Positions 1-8,696 of a stretch of DNA of 64,000 nt are shown here, in pieces. Every line of letters begins with the position of its first letter. Position 1 is the first letter of the stretch. The notes under the pieces were generated by a model. It saw only the letters and a list, made by a program, of their open reading frames with translations, had not been told where the DNA came from and ran no database searches. The DNA lies in assembly GCA_002364325.1 (NCBI GenBank), contig DEXV01000001.1, positions 52,626-116,625 of the forward strand, given 5' to 3'. The position numbers and the translations under genes were made by a program. The DNA is from Gillisia sp. UBA3175. GTDB lineage: Bacteria; Bacteroidota; Bacteroidia; Flavobacteriales; Flavobacteriaceae.

Positions 1-1155
1 GAACCTTTTGGTAAGGGGAAGAAATTTGAAAAATATGCACCGGCGATCAATGCGTTGGACACATTTTTATATACTCCAAATCACACTACTCAAACTGGGG
101 CTCACGTTCGAGATGCGGTAGATTTAAAGAGAACCATGATCACTGTGGTAATTGCTTTAATTCCTGCGCTTATCTTTGGAATGTGGAATGGAGGATACCA
201 ATATTTACATCAATTACCAGAATATGCTAATGGTGTTCCCTTTTTGGAAGCCTTTGCTCATGGAGCATGGAAAATTCTTCCAATGATCGCTGTTTCTTAC
301 GGGGTTGGTTTAGGGATTGAATTTGCATTTGCAATATTTAGAGGACACGAGGTAAATGAAGGTTATTTGGTTACAGGACTTCTGATTCCGATGATCATGC
401 CTATAGATATTCCTTTATGGATGGTTGCCATCTCTGTAATATTTGCCGTAATTATCGGGAAAGAAGCATTTGGAGGAACCGGAATGAATATATTAAACCC
501 GGCCTTAACGGCTAGAGCTTTTGCATTCTTTGCCTACCCAACATACATGTCTGGAAATAAGGTTTGGGTAAGTGAGGCTTCGAATATAGATGCAGTTTCT
601 GGTGAAACTATTTTAGGTAGTTTAGCATCAGGAAATGATGTCTCTTATAGTGCAATGGATATGTTCTCTGGAGTTATACCGGGATCTATAGCAGAGACCT
701 CTACCATATGTATACTTGCAGGTGCATTATTATTGGTGCTCACAAAAGTTGGAAGTTGGAGAATTATTTTAAGTGCTTTTATAGGAGCATCGGTAATGGC
801 CTTAATCTTTAATGCTCTTCCAAGTATGGGAATAGAAGGTAACGCCCTAACTAATTTCCCTTGGTATCAGCACCTAATAATTGGTGGATTATCTTTTGGA
901 ATCGTGTTTATGGCAACAGATCCTGTATCTGCAGCACAAACATTAAAAGGAAAATGGATCTACGGATTCTTGATAGGATTGTTTGCGGTAATGATACGTG
1001 TATTTAATCCAGCGTATCCAGAAGGAATTATGTTGGCTATATTATTGATGAATGTTTTTGCTCCCGTAATAGATCATTATGTGATACATGCAAACATCAC
1101 AAGAAGAAGGAAAAGAGCGGTAAGCGCATCCGGACAAATTAAAACAGCAGTTTAG
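1..1155 (+). CDS. nqrB: Na+-translocating NADH:quinone reductase subunit B (5'-truncated)
   Basis: Membrane subunit of the Na+-NQR complex, which oxidises NADH, reduces quinone and exports Na+. The reading frame is open from base 1, and the residues before the first in-window TTG (base 55) match the usual NqrB N-terminus (EPFGKGKKFEKYAPAINALD), so the true start lies upstream and TTG 55 is not a start. Many hydrophobic segments follow, with the NqrB-type stretch FGGTGMNILNPALTARAFAFF. The covalent-FMN site reads D-A-V-S-G-E-T (Thr codon 607-609), where the family normally has S-G-A-T. It is followed after 2 bp by nqrC. nqrA is expected upstream but is outside the window. Confidence 0.96.
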   Translation, partial: EPFGKGKKFEKYAPAINALDTFLYTPNHTTQTGAHVRDAVDLKRTMITVVIALIPALIFGMWNGGYQYLHQLPEYANGVPFLEAFAHGAWKILPMIAVSYGVGLGIEFAFAIFRGHEVNEGYLVTGLLIPMIMPIDIPLWMVAISVIFAVIIGKEAFGGTGMNILNPALTARAFAFFAYPTYMSGNKVWVSEASNIDAVSGETILGSLASGNDVSYSAMDMFSGVIPGSIAETSTICILAGALLLVLTKVGSWRIILSAFIGASVMALIFNALPSMGIEGNALTNFPWYQHLIIGGLSFGIVFMATDPVSAAQTLKGKWIYGFLIGLFAVMIRVFNPAYPEGIMLAILLMNVFAPVIDHYVIHANITRRRKRAVSASGQIKTAV

Positions 1156-1157
1156 TT

Positions 1158-1901
1158 ATGGAAGAAATACCAGTAAACAAAACGAATACCAACTCTTATA
1201 CCTTCATCTTTGCGGTGATCATGGTAGTAGTGGTTGCTAGTGTATTGGCCTTTACAGCGACATCGCTTCAGCCAATACAAAATGAGAACGTACGTCAGGA
1301 GAAAATGCAAAATATCTTGGCTACAGTAGGGATTGAAACCGAAAGAAGTGAAGCAGAAGAATTATATAATAAATATATTACTGAAACCATCGCTTTGAAA
1401 GAAGATGGAAGTGTTGCTGAAGGAACCGATGCATTTGCAGTAGATCTTGCTAGAGAACTTAAGAAGCCTGTAAATGAGCAAGTATATCCTTTATATATTG
1501 CAGATATTGAAGGTAAGAAATACTACATAATTCCACTAAGAGGAAAAGGTCTTTGGGATGCTATTTGGGGATATGTTTCTTTAAAAAATGATGTTAACAC
1601 TATTAAAGGTGCAGTTTTCGATCATAAAGGGGAAACTCCGGGATTGGGAGCAGAGATCACTCAAGTTTGGTTTAGAGAACGTTTTGCTGATGAAAAGATC
1701 TTTGATGGTAACGGAAATCTAATAGGAGTTTCGGTAGTTAAAGGAAACGTTGGACCTTCAAATAAAGAGGATAATAAAGTAGATGCAATCTCTGGAGCAA
1801 CAATTACTGGAGATGGAGTTTCAGATATGATCTCCGAAAGATTACAACACTATCTACCTTATTTCAAAAAGCAAACCGATATTAAAGTTGCAATTCAGTA
1901 A
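1158..1901 (+). CDS. nqrC: Na+-NQR subunit C, FMN-binding
   Basis: Peripheral/periplasmic flavoprotein subunit of Na+-NQR, 247 aa. One N-terminal membrane anchor (about residues 12-35) precedes an FMN-binding domain. The motif D-A-I-S-G-A-T gives Thr215 as the residue that ApbE should esterify with [13 protein letters not shown] and TPGLGAEI are typical of the fold. The ATG lies 2 bp after the nqrB stop, and nqrD begins 2 bp after this stop, so the genes are surely cotranscribed. Identification rests on the SGAT motif plus position. Confidence 0.97.
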   Translation: MEEIPVNKTNTNSYTFIFAVIMVVVVASVLAFTATSLQPIQNENVRQEKMQNILATVGIETERSEAEELYNKYITETIALKEDGSVAEGTDAFAVDLARELKKPVNEQVYPLYIADIEGKKYYIIPLRGKGLWDAIWGYVSLKNDVNTIKGAVFDHKGETPGLGAEITQVWFRERFADEKIFDGNGNLIGVSVVKGNVGPSNKEDNKVDAISGATITGDGVSDMISERLQHYLPYFKKQTDIKVAIQ

Positions 1902-1903
1902 TT

Positions 1904-2653
1904 ATGGCTATAGATAAAAAAATAGCTTCTGAAGAAAAAGAAGCAAAGAAAAAAGAAATGATCTTATTTCTCTCCAATACAGAAGAAAGAGAACACTTCT
2001 TATCAAAGAACAACCGAAAATTATTAAGTGATCCGTTAAATGACAATAACCCAATTACTGTTCAGGTATTAGGGATTTGTTCTGCATTAGCGATCACTGT
2101 TCAGTTAGAACCTGCAGTAGTTATGGCGGTGGCGGTAATGGCTGTAGTAGCTTTTTCTAACGTGATCATTTCCCTGCTAAGAAATTTAATTCCGAACCGA
2201 ATCAGGATCATTGTGCAATTAGTGGTGGTAGCCGCTTTGGTAATTTTAGTAGATCAGATCTTGAAAGCCTATGCTTACGATGTAAGTAAACAACTTTCTG
2301 TATTCGTGGGACTTATTATTACCAACTGTATTGTAATGGGGAGGCTAGAAGCTTTTGCATTAGGTAACGGGCCCTACAAATCTTTCTTAGATGGAATCGG
2401 TAACGGTGCCGGATATGGTATCATCTTGATCATCGTTGCCTTCTTTAGAGAATTATTAGGATCTGGAAAATTATTCGGATTCGAAGTTCTTGGACATAAA
2501 GCAGCGGTCGCAGCAGAATCTACAGGCTTATATGCTTTAGGTTACGAGAATAACGGATTGATGTTGTTATCTCCTATGGCACTTATCGTAGTGGGTATCA
2601 TAATCTGGGTGCAACGTTCAAGAAACAGAATATTAATAGAACAAAACAACTAA
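1904..2653 (+). CDS. nqrD: Na+-NQR subunit D, integral membrane
   Basis: Membrane subunit of Na+-NQR, 249 aa. Five or six hydrophobic helices follow the conserved [20 protein letters not shown]; this Cys and the one in [14 protein letters not shown] are the expected pair that, with NqrE cysteines, hold the intramembrane 2Fe-2S centre. The protein carries about 40 charged residues ahead of the conserved start, longer than the roughly 210-aa enterobacterial/Vibrio form. An internal Met at residue 19 would shorten this only partly. The ATG at 1904, directly after nqrC, is the natural start by spacing. Confidence 0.96.
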   Translation: MAIDKKIASEEKEAKKKEMILFLSNTEEREHFLSKNNRKLLSDPLNDNNPITVQVLGICSALAITVQLEPAVVMAVAVMAVVAFSNVIISLLRNLIPNRIRIIVQLVVVAALVILVDQILKAYAYDVSKQLSVFVGLIITNCIVMGRLEAFALGNGPYKSFLDGIGNGAGYGIILIIVAFFRELLGSGKLFGFEVLGHKAAVAAESTGLYALGYENNGLMLLSPMALIVVGIIIWVQRSRNRILIEQNN

Positions 2654-2674
2654 CAGCTCTAAAGCATTATAATA

Positions 2675-3289
2675 ATGGATTATATAAATTTATTTGTTAG
2701 AAGTATTTTCATAGAAAATATGATTTTTGCCTACTTCTTAGGAATGTGTTCCTATTTAGCAGTATCAAAAACAGTGAAAACAGCTGTTGGATTAGGAGCA
2801 GCAGTTATATTTGTATTGGCAGTTACAGTACCAATAAACTTTTTATTAGATCAATATTTACTGAGACCGGGGGCATTACAATGGTTAAATCCAGAATATG
2901 CTAGTGTAGATCTTAGTTTCTTAAGTTTCATTATGTTTATCGCGGTTATTGCATCTATGGTACAATTAGTAGAGATGGTTGTAGAGAAATTTGCTCCAGC
3001 CCTTTATGGCGCCTTGGGTATTTTCTTACCACTTATCGCTGTGAACTGTGCTATCTTAGGAGGATCTTTGTTCATGCAACAAAAAAGTTTTACAGCAGTT
3101 ACCGAGGCAATTACCTATGGATTAGGTAGTGGTGTTGGCTGGTTCTTAGCAATATTAGCAATTGCTGCAATTAGAGAGAAAATAGCATATTCCAATGTTC
3201 CTGCTCCTTTAAAAGGCTTAGGTATAACCTTTATTATTACAGGTTTAATGGCAATTGGATTTATGAGTTTCATGGGAATTGAATTATAA
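2675..3289 (+). CDS. nqrE: Na+-NQR subunit E, integral membrane
   Basis: Membrane subunit of Na+-NQR, 204 aa, the family's usual length, and homologous in fold to NqrD with inverted topology. It has six hydrophobic segments. Cysteines in [13 protein letters not shown] and [13 protein letters not shown] fit the two ligands for the 2Fe-2S centre shared with NqrD. It starts 21 bp after nqrD and is followed 15 bp later by nqrF, inside the same operon. Confidence 0.97.
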   Translation: MDYINLFVRSIFIENMIFAYFLGMCSYLAVSKTVKTAVGLGAAVIFVLAVTVPINFLLDQYLLRPGALQWLNPEYASVDLSFLSFIMFIAVIASMVQLVEMVVEKFAPALYGALGIFLPLIAVNCAILGGSLFMQQKSFTAVTEAITYGLGSGVGWFLAILAIAAIREKIAYSNVPAPLKGLGITFIITGLMAIGFMSFMGIEL

Positions 3290-3304
3290 TAAAAAGACAC
3301 AACA

Positions 3305-4594
3305 ATGACAGTTATTATAGCAAGTGTAATTGTATTTTTAGTACTTATACTCTTATTAGTTTCCATTTTATTGGGCGCAAAAGCAAAATTGGTTCCTTCT
3401 GGACCAGTTACAATTAGTGTGAATGGAGAAAAAGATCTGGAAGTTGGTTCTGGTGGAACTTTACTTTCAACATTAGGTCAGGAAAAATTATTCTTACCGT
3501 CTGCCTGTGGTGGTGGTGGTACTTGTATTCAGTGCAAATGTATAGTTACTGAAGGTGGTGGAACTATACTGCCAACAGAAGAGCCACATTTTACTAGAAA
3601 AGAGATCGCTCAAGGATGGAGACTTGGTTGCCAGGTTAAGGTAAAAGAAGATATGAAGATCCAGATCCCGGAAGAGGTATTTGGTATCAAGAAATGGGAC
3701 GCAACAGTAGTTCGTAATTACAACGTAGCCTCTTTTATTAAGGAATTCGTAGTAGAGATCCCGGAAGAAATGGATTATAAAGCAGGTGGATATATCCAAA
3801 TTGAAATCCCTCGTTGTGAGGTTAAATTTGAAGATATGGATATTACTGCGCATCCAGACGAGCACCCTGGAGAGCCGGATAAATTTAAGGCAGAATGGGA
3901 TAAATTTAAACTTTGGCCTTTGCAGATGAAAAATTCTGAGACGGTGGAACGTGCCTATTCTATGGCTTCTTATCCTGCAGAGGGTCGTGAGATCATGTTG
4001 AATGTTCGAGTAGCAACACCGCCATTTGATAGAGCTAAGAACGGTTGGATGGATGTAAATCCTGGAATTGCTTCGTCATATATTTTCTCAAGAAAAGAAG
4101 GTGATAAAGTTGTTATTTCTGGACCTTATGGAGAATTTTTTATAAACGAAAGTGAATCAGAAATGCTTTATGTAGGTGGTGGAGCTGGAATGGCGCCAAT
4201 GCGCTCTCACTTATATCACTTATTTAGAACCTTGAAGACAGGAAGAAAAGTAAGTTATTGGTATGGAGGTCGATCTAAAAGAGAATTATTCTATACAGAA
4301 CATTTTAGAGCCTTAGAGCGTGATTTCCCTAACTTTAGATTTTACTTAGCATTATCTGAACCAATGGAAGAGGATAACTGGAAAGTGAAGAAAAGTATTG
4401 AAGATGAAGGAGATGGATTTGTAGGATTTATTCACCAAGTGGTAATAGATAATTATTTACAATATCATGAGAATCCCGAAGATATCGAGTATTATTTCTG
4501 TGGACCACCTTTGATGAACAAAGCCGTAGAAAAAATGACAGAAGATCTGGGAGTTCCTCCAGAAAATGTAAGATTCGATGATTTTGGTGGATAA
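3305..4594 (+). CDS. nqrF: Na+-NQR subunit F, NADH dehydrogenase (2Fe-2S, FAD)
   Basis: Electron-input subunit, 429 aa: oxidises NADH through FAD and passes electrons to a 2Fe-2S centre. Domains in order: one N-terminal membrane anchor (about residues 3-25); a ferredoxin domain with the cluster motif [13 protein letters not shown] plus a distal Cys in RLGCQVKV; an FAD domain with RAYSMASYP; and an NADH domain with [11 protein letters not shown] and [16 protein letters not shown]. Last gene of the nqr operon; a strong terminator begins 24 bp after the stop. Confidence 0.98.
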   Translation: MTVIIASVIVFLVLILLLVSILLGAKAKLVPSGPVTISVNGEKDLEVGSGGTLLSTLGQEKLFLPSACGGGGTCIQCKCIVTEGGGTILPTEEPHFTRKEIAQGWRLGCQVKVKEDMKIQIPEEVFGIKKWDATVVRNYNVASFIKEFVVEIPEEMDYKAGGYIQIEIPRCEVKFEDMDITAHPDEHPGEPDKFKAEWDKFKLWPLQMKNSETVERAYSMASYPAEGREIMLNVRVATPPFDRAKNGWMDVNPGIASSYIFSRKEGDKVVISGPYGEFFINESESEMLYVGGGAGMAPMRSHLYHLFRTLKTGRKVSYWYGGRSKRELFYTEHFRALERDFPNFRFYLALSEPMEEDNWKVKKSIEDEGDGFVGFIHQVVIDNYLQYHENPEDIEYYFCGPPLMNKAVEKMTEDLGVPPENVRFDDFGG

Positions 4595-4618
4595 GCCGAG
4601 ATCTTAATTATAATTTTT

Positions 4619-4652
4619 AAAAGACCGATCTATTTATAGTCGGTCTTTTTTA
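4619..4652 (+). terminator. Rho-independent terminator after nqrF
   Basis: A 10-bp stem AAAAGACCGA / TCGGTCTTTT (4619-4628 with 4640-4649) around an 11-nt loop runs into a T tract. It separates the nqr operon from the next gene, whose promoter lies just beyond it. Confidence 0.9.
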
Positions 4653-4675
4653 TATAGTAATTTTCTCATTATTCG

Positions 4676-4683
4676 TATTTTTG
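4676..4683 (+). promoter_or_regulatory. Bacteroidota -7 promoter element before the nqr-associated small gene
   Basis: TATTTTTG matches the TAnnTTTG -7 consensus used by the primary sigma factor of Bacteroidota. It lies only 6 bp ahead of the ATG at 4690, which implies a leaderless or nearly leaderless mRNA and argues against the TTG at 4681, which sits within the element itself. No good -33 TTTG was found at the ideal spacing. Confidence 0.45.
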
Positions 4684-4689
4684 AATGCT

Positions 4690-5049
4690 ATGAAGGAACC
4701 ATTATCAGATCAAGAACTACATAACCTAGCAATGAACATTGTTGGCAAAGCTTTAGAAGATGATGGATTCGAATTTCTTGGAGTTAATAGTCAATTAAAA
4801 CGAAATCCGCAGTTCGTGGCCTTAAAGGAAAAAAAATTGCATTTCGTAATCGTGCGGGCAATCACCTATCCCGATGATCCGAAAGCATATGATCCCTTTT
4901 TCTTAAATGAAATCAAGGTTCATGCAGATAAATTTAATGCTCGAACTTTCTATGCGGGAGTAGGCTTAGCGAATTCTGAAGATTTCGAAAAACCCGTTTT
5001 TAAAGATGAAGATTACACTGTGAATTATGATGGATTACATGAAATTTAG
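4690..5049 (+). CDS. Conserved small protein linked to nqr/apbE, unknown function
   Basis: A soluble 119-aa protein with no membrane segment or known motif. In related genomes such proteins are often labelled NQR subunit F by proximity, but no ferredoxin, FAD or NADH motif is present, so I would not transfer that name. It sits between nqrF and the flavin transferase gene apbE and overlaps the apbE start, so a role in NQR maturation is a reasonable but untested inference. The start is taken at ATG 4690; a TTG nine bases upstream lies inside a promoter element. Confidence 0.85.
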   Translation: MKEPLSDQELHNLAMNIVGKALEDDGFEFLGVNSQLKRNPQFVALKEKKLHFVIVRAITYPDDPKAYDPFFLNEIKVHADKFNARTFYAGVGLANSEDFEKPVFKDEDYTVNYDGLHEI

Positions 5050-6061
5050 TCAAAAATTTATTTTGGTCTTATTTGTAGCTTCTCAATTGCTTTTGGGTTG
5101 TACAAGTAAAAATAAAGAACATTCATTTGAAGGGGAAGCACTGGGAACTTCTTATCACATTAAATACTTCAGTGAAAATGACATTCCTTTTCAAAAGGGA
5201 TTGGATTCTATAATTGAAAGTATAAATAATTCCATGAGCACTTATAGAAAGGACTCCGACATTTCGAAAATTAATAACGGGGACTCCAGCATTGTGATAG
5301 ATGAAAATTTTAGAAAAGTATTAGAGCAATCACAAAAGATCTTTAAAGAAAGTAATGGCTTTTTCGATCCAACGGTGGGTAATTTGGTAAATGCCTATGG
5401 CTTTGGACCGGATGCAAGAAATGACAGCTTAAACACTGCTGTAATAGATTCTATGTTACAATATGTAGGTTTAAATAAGATAGAGCTAAATCCTAATAAT
5501 ACTATTTCCAAGCAAGATCCAAAGATCTATTTAGATTTTAATGCGATTGCAAAAGGCTATACGGTAGACGTGATTGCCAATTATTTAGATTCTTATAAAG
5601 TTTCTAATTATTTAATTGAACTAGGAGGAGAGCTGGTTGCCAAAGGAATCAATAAGGATTCTGGTGAAGCATGGATCGTGGCAATTGATGATCCCTTACA
5701 AACTGAAGGCAACCGTGTTTTTGAAGCAACTCTTTTCTTAAAAGATAGAGGTATGGCAACTTCAGGAAATTATAGAAAATTTAGATTAGATTCTTTAAAT
5801 GGACAACGCTATGTGCATACCATTAATCCAATAAATGGAAGGTCAGAAAAAAGCAATTTATTAAGCGCTTCTGTTTTAGCTAAGAACTGTGCTTTGGCAG
5901 ATGGATATGCTACTGCATTTATGGCATTAGGACTTGAGCGCTCTCAAGAAATGTTATCCAGAATCCAAGATGTGGATGTTTATTTTATCTATGCGGAAGA
6001 AAATGAAGAAGTGAAAATATTTAGCACTCCTGGATTTAAAAAAGTTTTAAGGCCAGAGTGA
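5039..6061 (+). CDS. apbE: FAD:protein FMN transferase (ApbE/Ftp), lipoprotein
   Basis: Transfers FMN from FAD onto Thr of target flavoproteins by a phosphoester bond; here NqrC (and NqrB) are the obvious targets. It is a 340-aa lipoprotein with signal peptide and lipobox LLLGC (Cys21), so it acts on the outer face of a membrane. ApbE hallmarks are ELGGELVAKG, the HTINPINGR loop and ADGYATAFMALG for metal/FAD binding. The start is taken as ATG 5039, overlapping the previous stop by 11 bp; in-frame ATGs at 5027 and 5030 would prepend MMDY. The gene ends 5 bp before a convergent gene. Confidence 0.95.
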   Translation: MKFSQKFILVLFVASQLLLGCTSKNKEHSFEGEALGTSYHIKYFSENDIPFQKGLDSIIESINNSMSTYRKDSDISKINNGDSSIVIDENFRKVLEQSQKIFKESNGFFDPTVGNLVNAYGFGPDARNDSLNTAVIDSMLQYVGLNKIELNPNNTISKQDPKIYLDFNAIAKGYTVDVIANYLDSYKVSNYLIELGGELVAKGINKDSGEAWIVAIDDPLQTEGNRVFEATLFLKDRGMATSGNYRKFRLDSLNGQRYVHTINPINGRSEKSNLLSASVLAKNCALADGYATAFMALGLERSQEMLSRIQDVDVYFIYAEENEEVKIFSTPGFKKVLRPE

Positions 6062-6066
6062 TAATT

Positions 6067-6834
6067 CTATTTGGTGCAAACTGGAATAATTTCCCCTTGT
6101 TCTAATCTAAAAGTATCAATCTCTGAAGCTGATAAGGTTTTTGTATAATCTACTTCTTCCACTTTAAAACCGATACTCCTAAGTTTCTCGAAATAATCTC
6201 TACCATAAACTCTTACATGATCATACTGGCCAAAGATCTTGGCACGTTCCTTTCTGGAGGTAATGCTATTGTCTTCAAAAGTGTTTGCTCTTTGCAGATC
6301 CTGAGGGATCTGGAGGATTGCTGTACCACCCGGTCTTAAAATTCGGTATAACTCCTTCATCGCTTTCGTATCGTCCGGGATATGCTCTAAAACATGATTG
6401 CAGAGAATAAAATCGAAAGAATTATCATCAAAAGGTAAATTACAAATATCTGCTTTTACATCTGCTAATGGAGAATTGAGATCTGTGGTAGTGTACTCCA
6501 GATTTTTCATTTTCCTGAATCGCTTGTAAAAAGCTTGTTCTGGTGCAAAATGTAAAAGTTTTAGAGGAGCGGAGAATATTGCACTTTCGTTCTTTAGATA
6601 TAACCAAAGTAGGCGATGTCTCTCTAACGAAAGAGTTGAAGGGGAAAGTACGTTTTCTCGCTGGTCTTCATACCCATAAGGCAAGAACTTCTTAAAGGAC
6701 TTTCCATCTATAGGATCTGTGTATTTTGATCCTTTTAAGCTGAATGCAATAATAGGCCTTATTAAATAGCTTAGTCTAATAAGAAGTGGTCTTGGAATTT
6801 TATTCAGAAAAAATTTGAATGTCTTTTGGATCAT
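6067..6834 (-). CDS. Class I SAM-dependent methyltransferase
   Basis: A 255-aa protein with a Methyltransf_11-type Rossmann core: LLHFAPEQAFYKRFRK (motif I region), YTTTDLNSPLADVKADIC (motif II/III), FDFILCNHVLEHIPDD (motif IV) and LRPGGTAILQIPQ (motif V). The substrate cannot be told. The N-terminal 60 residues are basic and hydrophobic and may bind a membrane. Its ATG overlaps the TGA of the upstream NUMOD4-like gene (ATGA at 6831-6834), so the two are translationally coupled at the distal end of the map operon. Confidence 0.88.
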   Translation of the reverse strand: MIQKTFKFFLNKIPRPLLIRLSYLIRPIIAFSLKGSKYTDPIDGKSFKKFLPYGYEDQRENVLSPSTLSLERHRLLWLYLKNESAIFSAPLKLLHFAPEQAFYKRFRKMKNLEYTTTDLNSPLADVKADICNLPFDDNSFDFILCNHVLEHIPDDTKAMKELYRILRPGGTAILQIPQDLQRANTFEDNSITSRKERAKIFGQYDHVRVYGRDYFEKLRSIGFKVEEVDYTKTLSASEIDTFRLEQGEIIPVCTK

Positions 6835-7394
6835 ACTTCGATATCACCCCAATTTTCTCCAGATTTTATTCTGTACAATTGCATTTCTGACACTCCAAAT
6901 TGTTTCGCCAATACTCTTATTCTGGTCTTTCTATTTGGATCTAGCAATTTTTTCTTTAGAATTACCGCTTGAGCATAACTAAGTTTAGAGTAAGAAGTTA
7001 CTTGTCTTAGTTTACGCTTTACTTTATTCTGCTTCACATTTGGATTACCAAATTGATGTTGGGTCCATTCCTCCTTATTGGTCCAAGCGAGGTTGGAAAC
7101 TTGATTTTCCTGTTTCTTATAGTTCTTATGGATCACAAAAATATCGTCTTCCTTCTTTTCAAGAAAACATTCTGCGATAATTCTATGGAAGTAATAATTC
7201 TTCTTTCTTCCATCCTTAAGATTAACAACGAAAGAAAGATATCCGGCAGTTCTACCGCCTTTTAATAATTCTCCTTCTGGATTCTTCACAAAGCTTATTA
7301 CTCTTCCATAACTGGAAACTTTGTAAACAAACCTTTCCTGCCATGATTCATCATGGTAAGTTACCCATTGCTCTTGTCTAAAATTCTTAATCAT
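6831..7394 (-). CDS. NUMOD4/HNH-like protein with C-terminal helix-turn-helix
   Basis: A 187-aa protein. The N-terminus (VTYHDESWQERFVYKVSSYG) resembles NUMOD4 domains found with homing endonucleases. The middle (FHRIIAECFL ... VIHKNYKKQENQVSNLAW) aligns by eye to the HNH fold, but the usual V-N-H-x-D signature reads V-I-H-K-N, so nuclease activity is doubtful. The C-terminus (RKTRIRVLAKQFGVSEMQLYRIKSG) is a helix-turn-helix. The start at 7394 gives an 8-bp overlap with the map stop; a further-upstream Met would overlap by 47 bp. Coupled to genes on both sides. A DNA-binding or regulatory role is inference. Confidence 0.82.
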   Translation of the reverse strand: MIKNFRQEQWVTYHDESWQERFVYKVSSYGRVISFVKNPEGELLKGGRTAGYLSFVVNLKDGRKKNYYFHRIIAECFLEKKEDDIFVIHKNYKKQENQVSNLAWTNKEEWTQHQFGNPNVKQNKVKRKLRQVTSYSKLSYAQAVILKKKLLDPNRKTRIRVLAKQFGVSEMQLYRIKSGENWGDIEV

Positions 7395-8202
7395 ATACTT
7401 TAGATCTAAAATTATCTTCTTCAGTACTTTCAATCCCTAAGGCTTCATAAATATATTTAAAGGTTGAAAGCAATTCTGGTTTACCATCTATTAAGGCAAC
7501 ATCATGCTCAAAGTGCGCGCTTGGCTTATTATCTGCGGTTAAAATGGTCCAGCCATCTTTTAACTGATTAATATTCTTTGTACCCATATTTATCATTGGC
7601 TCTATGGCCACAACCATTCCTTCTACAAACTTTTTACCTCTGCCACGTTTTCCATAATTAGGCATTTCTGGATCCTCATGCATCGTTTTACCAAGTCCAT
7701 GTCCTACCAATTCCCGTACAACACCATATCCATGATCTTCACAATATTTCTGAATGGCATATCCAACATCCCCAACGCGCTTTCCCGCTCTAAACTCATT
7801 TATACCTATATAAAGAGATTCTTTGGTTACTTGGAGTAACTTTTTAGTTTCTTCTGGTATTTCTCCTATTGCAAAAGTATATGCATGATCTCCATAAAAA
7901 CCGTTTTTTACAGCGCCACAGTCTATTGAGATTATATCTCCTTCCACGAGTGGTGTATTATTTGGAATTCCGTGAACAACTTGTGCATTTGGACTCATGC
8001 ATAAAGTGTTGGGAAAATCATACATTCCTAAAAATCCAGGAATTGCATCTTGATCTCTTATAAATTCTTCAGCAAGCTTATCCAGTTTTAAGGAGGTTAT
8101 CCCCGGTTTTATTTCTGAAGCTAGCATCCCCAAAGTTCTAGAAACTACCAAGGCACTTTCCCTCATTAGCTCAATTTCTTCTCTGGTCTTGGGTATTATC
8201 AT
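7387..8202 (-). CDS. map: Type I methionine aminopeptidase
   Basis: Removes the N-terminal Met of nascent proteins. At 271 aa it is a typical type I enzyme with all expected residues: His77 in QVVHGIP, metal ligands Asp94 (SIDCGA), Asp105 (YGDHAYTF), His168 (GHGLGKTMHEDP), Glu201 (VAIEPMI) and Glu232 (HFEHDVAL). Its ATG overlaps the stop of the HAD gene (ATGA, 8199-8202) and its own stop overlaps the NUMOD4-like gene start, placing it in the middle of a tightly packed minus-strand operon. Confidence 0.97.
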   Translation of the reverse strand: MIIPKTREEIELMRESALVVSRTLGMLASEIKPGITSLKLDKLAEEFIRDQDAIPGFLGMYDFPNTLCMSPNAQVVHGIPNNTPLVEGDIISIDCGAVKNGFYGDHAYTFAIGEIPEETKKLLQVTKESLYIGINEFRAGKRVGDVGYAIQKYCEDHGYGVVRELVGHGLGKTMHEDPEMPNYGKRGRGKKFVEGMVVAIEPMINMGTKNINQLKDGWTILTADNKPSAHFEHDVALIDGKPELLSTFKYIYEALGIESTEEDNFRSKVYD

Positions 8203-8630
8203 AATTTAGATTTAATATAACTTAATACACTTTTTCCCGGCGTAGTTCTTTTTTTTTTATTGGAAAATTTCGCCTTTTCGGGGTTCGAGGATAATTCATG
8301 ATAAATTTCTCCCCAGCCTCGAAGGCCTCCAATATTTCTATCGTCAATAAAAATATCTGCCTGAATTTTTCTACTCAGGGATTCATCAAATATTTCTTCG
8401 GGGTAACTTTTATTTACAGCGTAAAATTTAATTCCTTTTTGTTCACAAAACTCGACTGCTTCCTGTAATTCACGACCGCTTCTATACGTCCAGAGAATTA
8501 AAAGATGGCCGTCCTTTTGCAGATGTTGCAAGGTCTCAATAGCAAAAAGCATTGGTTTTCCTATTTTAGGATACCTGTTTTTTACAATTGTTCCATCAAA
8601 ATCTACAGCAATCGTTTTAGGATTAGACAT
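8199..8630 (-). CDS. Small HAD-superfamily hydrolase
   Basis: A 143-aa haloacid dehalogenase-type phosphatase. Motif I is VDFDGTI (nucleophile and acid/base Asp, near residue 10), motif II WTYRSG, and the distal acidic motif is IFIDDRNIGG. No cap domain is visible, resembling the small Bacteroides BT0820-type phosphatases, so the substrate may be large or a sugar phosphate; I cannot say. A basic tail follows the last motif. Overlaps the map start by 4 bp. Confidence 0.88.
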   Translation of the reverse strand: MSNPKTIAVDFDGTIVKNRYPKIGKPMLFAIETLQHLQKDGHLLILWTYRSGRELQEAVEFCEQKGIKFYAVNKSYPEEIFDESLSRKIQADIFIDDRNIGGLRGWGEIYHELSSNPEKAKFSNKKKRTTPGKSVLSYIKSKL

Positions 8631-8696
8631 GCTGTAAATTTACTGAGAAAAATGGATTTATAAAACTCAAAATATGTAGGGATATTACTAAGTTTA

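Noticed and set aside
3494..3865. 123-codon minus-strand open frame inside nqrF
   Set aside because: Opposite a fully conserved ferredoxin/FAD region; no independent signal.
4690..5049. Naming this gene as an NQR subunit F
   Set aside because: No ferredoxin, FAD or NADH motifs; the true nqrF is complete at 3305-4594.
6831..7394. Treating the NUMOD4/HNH-like gene as a mobile homing endonuclease insertion
   Set aside because: It overlaps both neighbours at start and stop codons, interrupts no gene, and its HNH centre appears altered.
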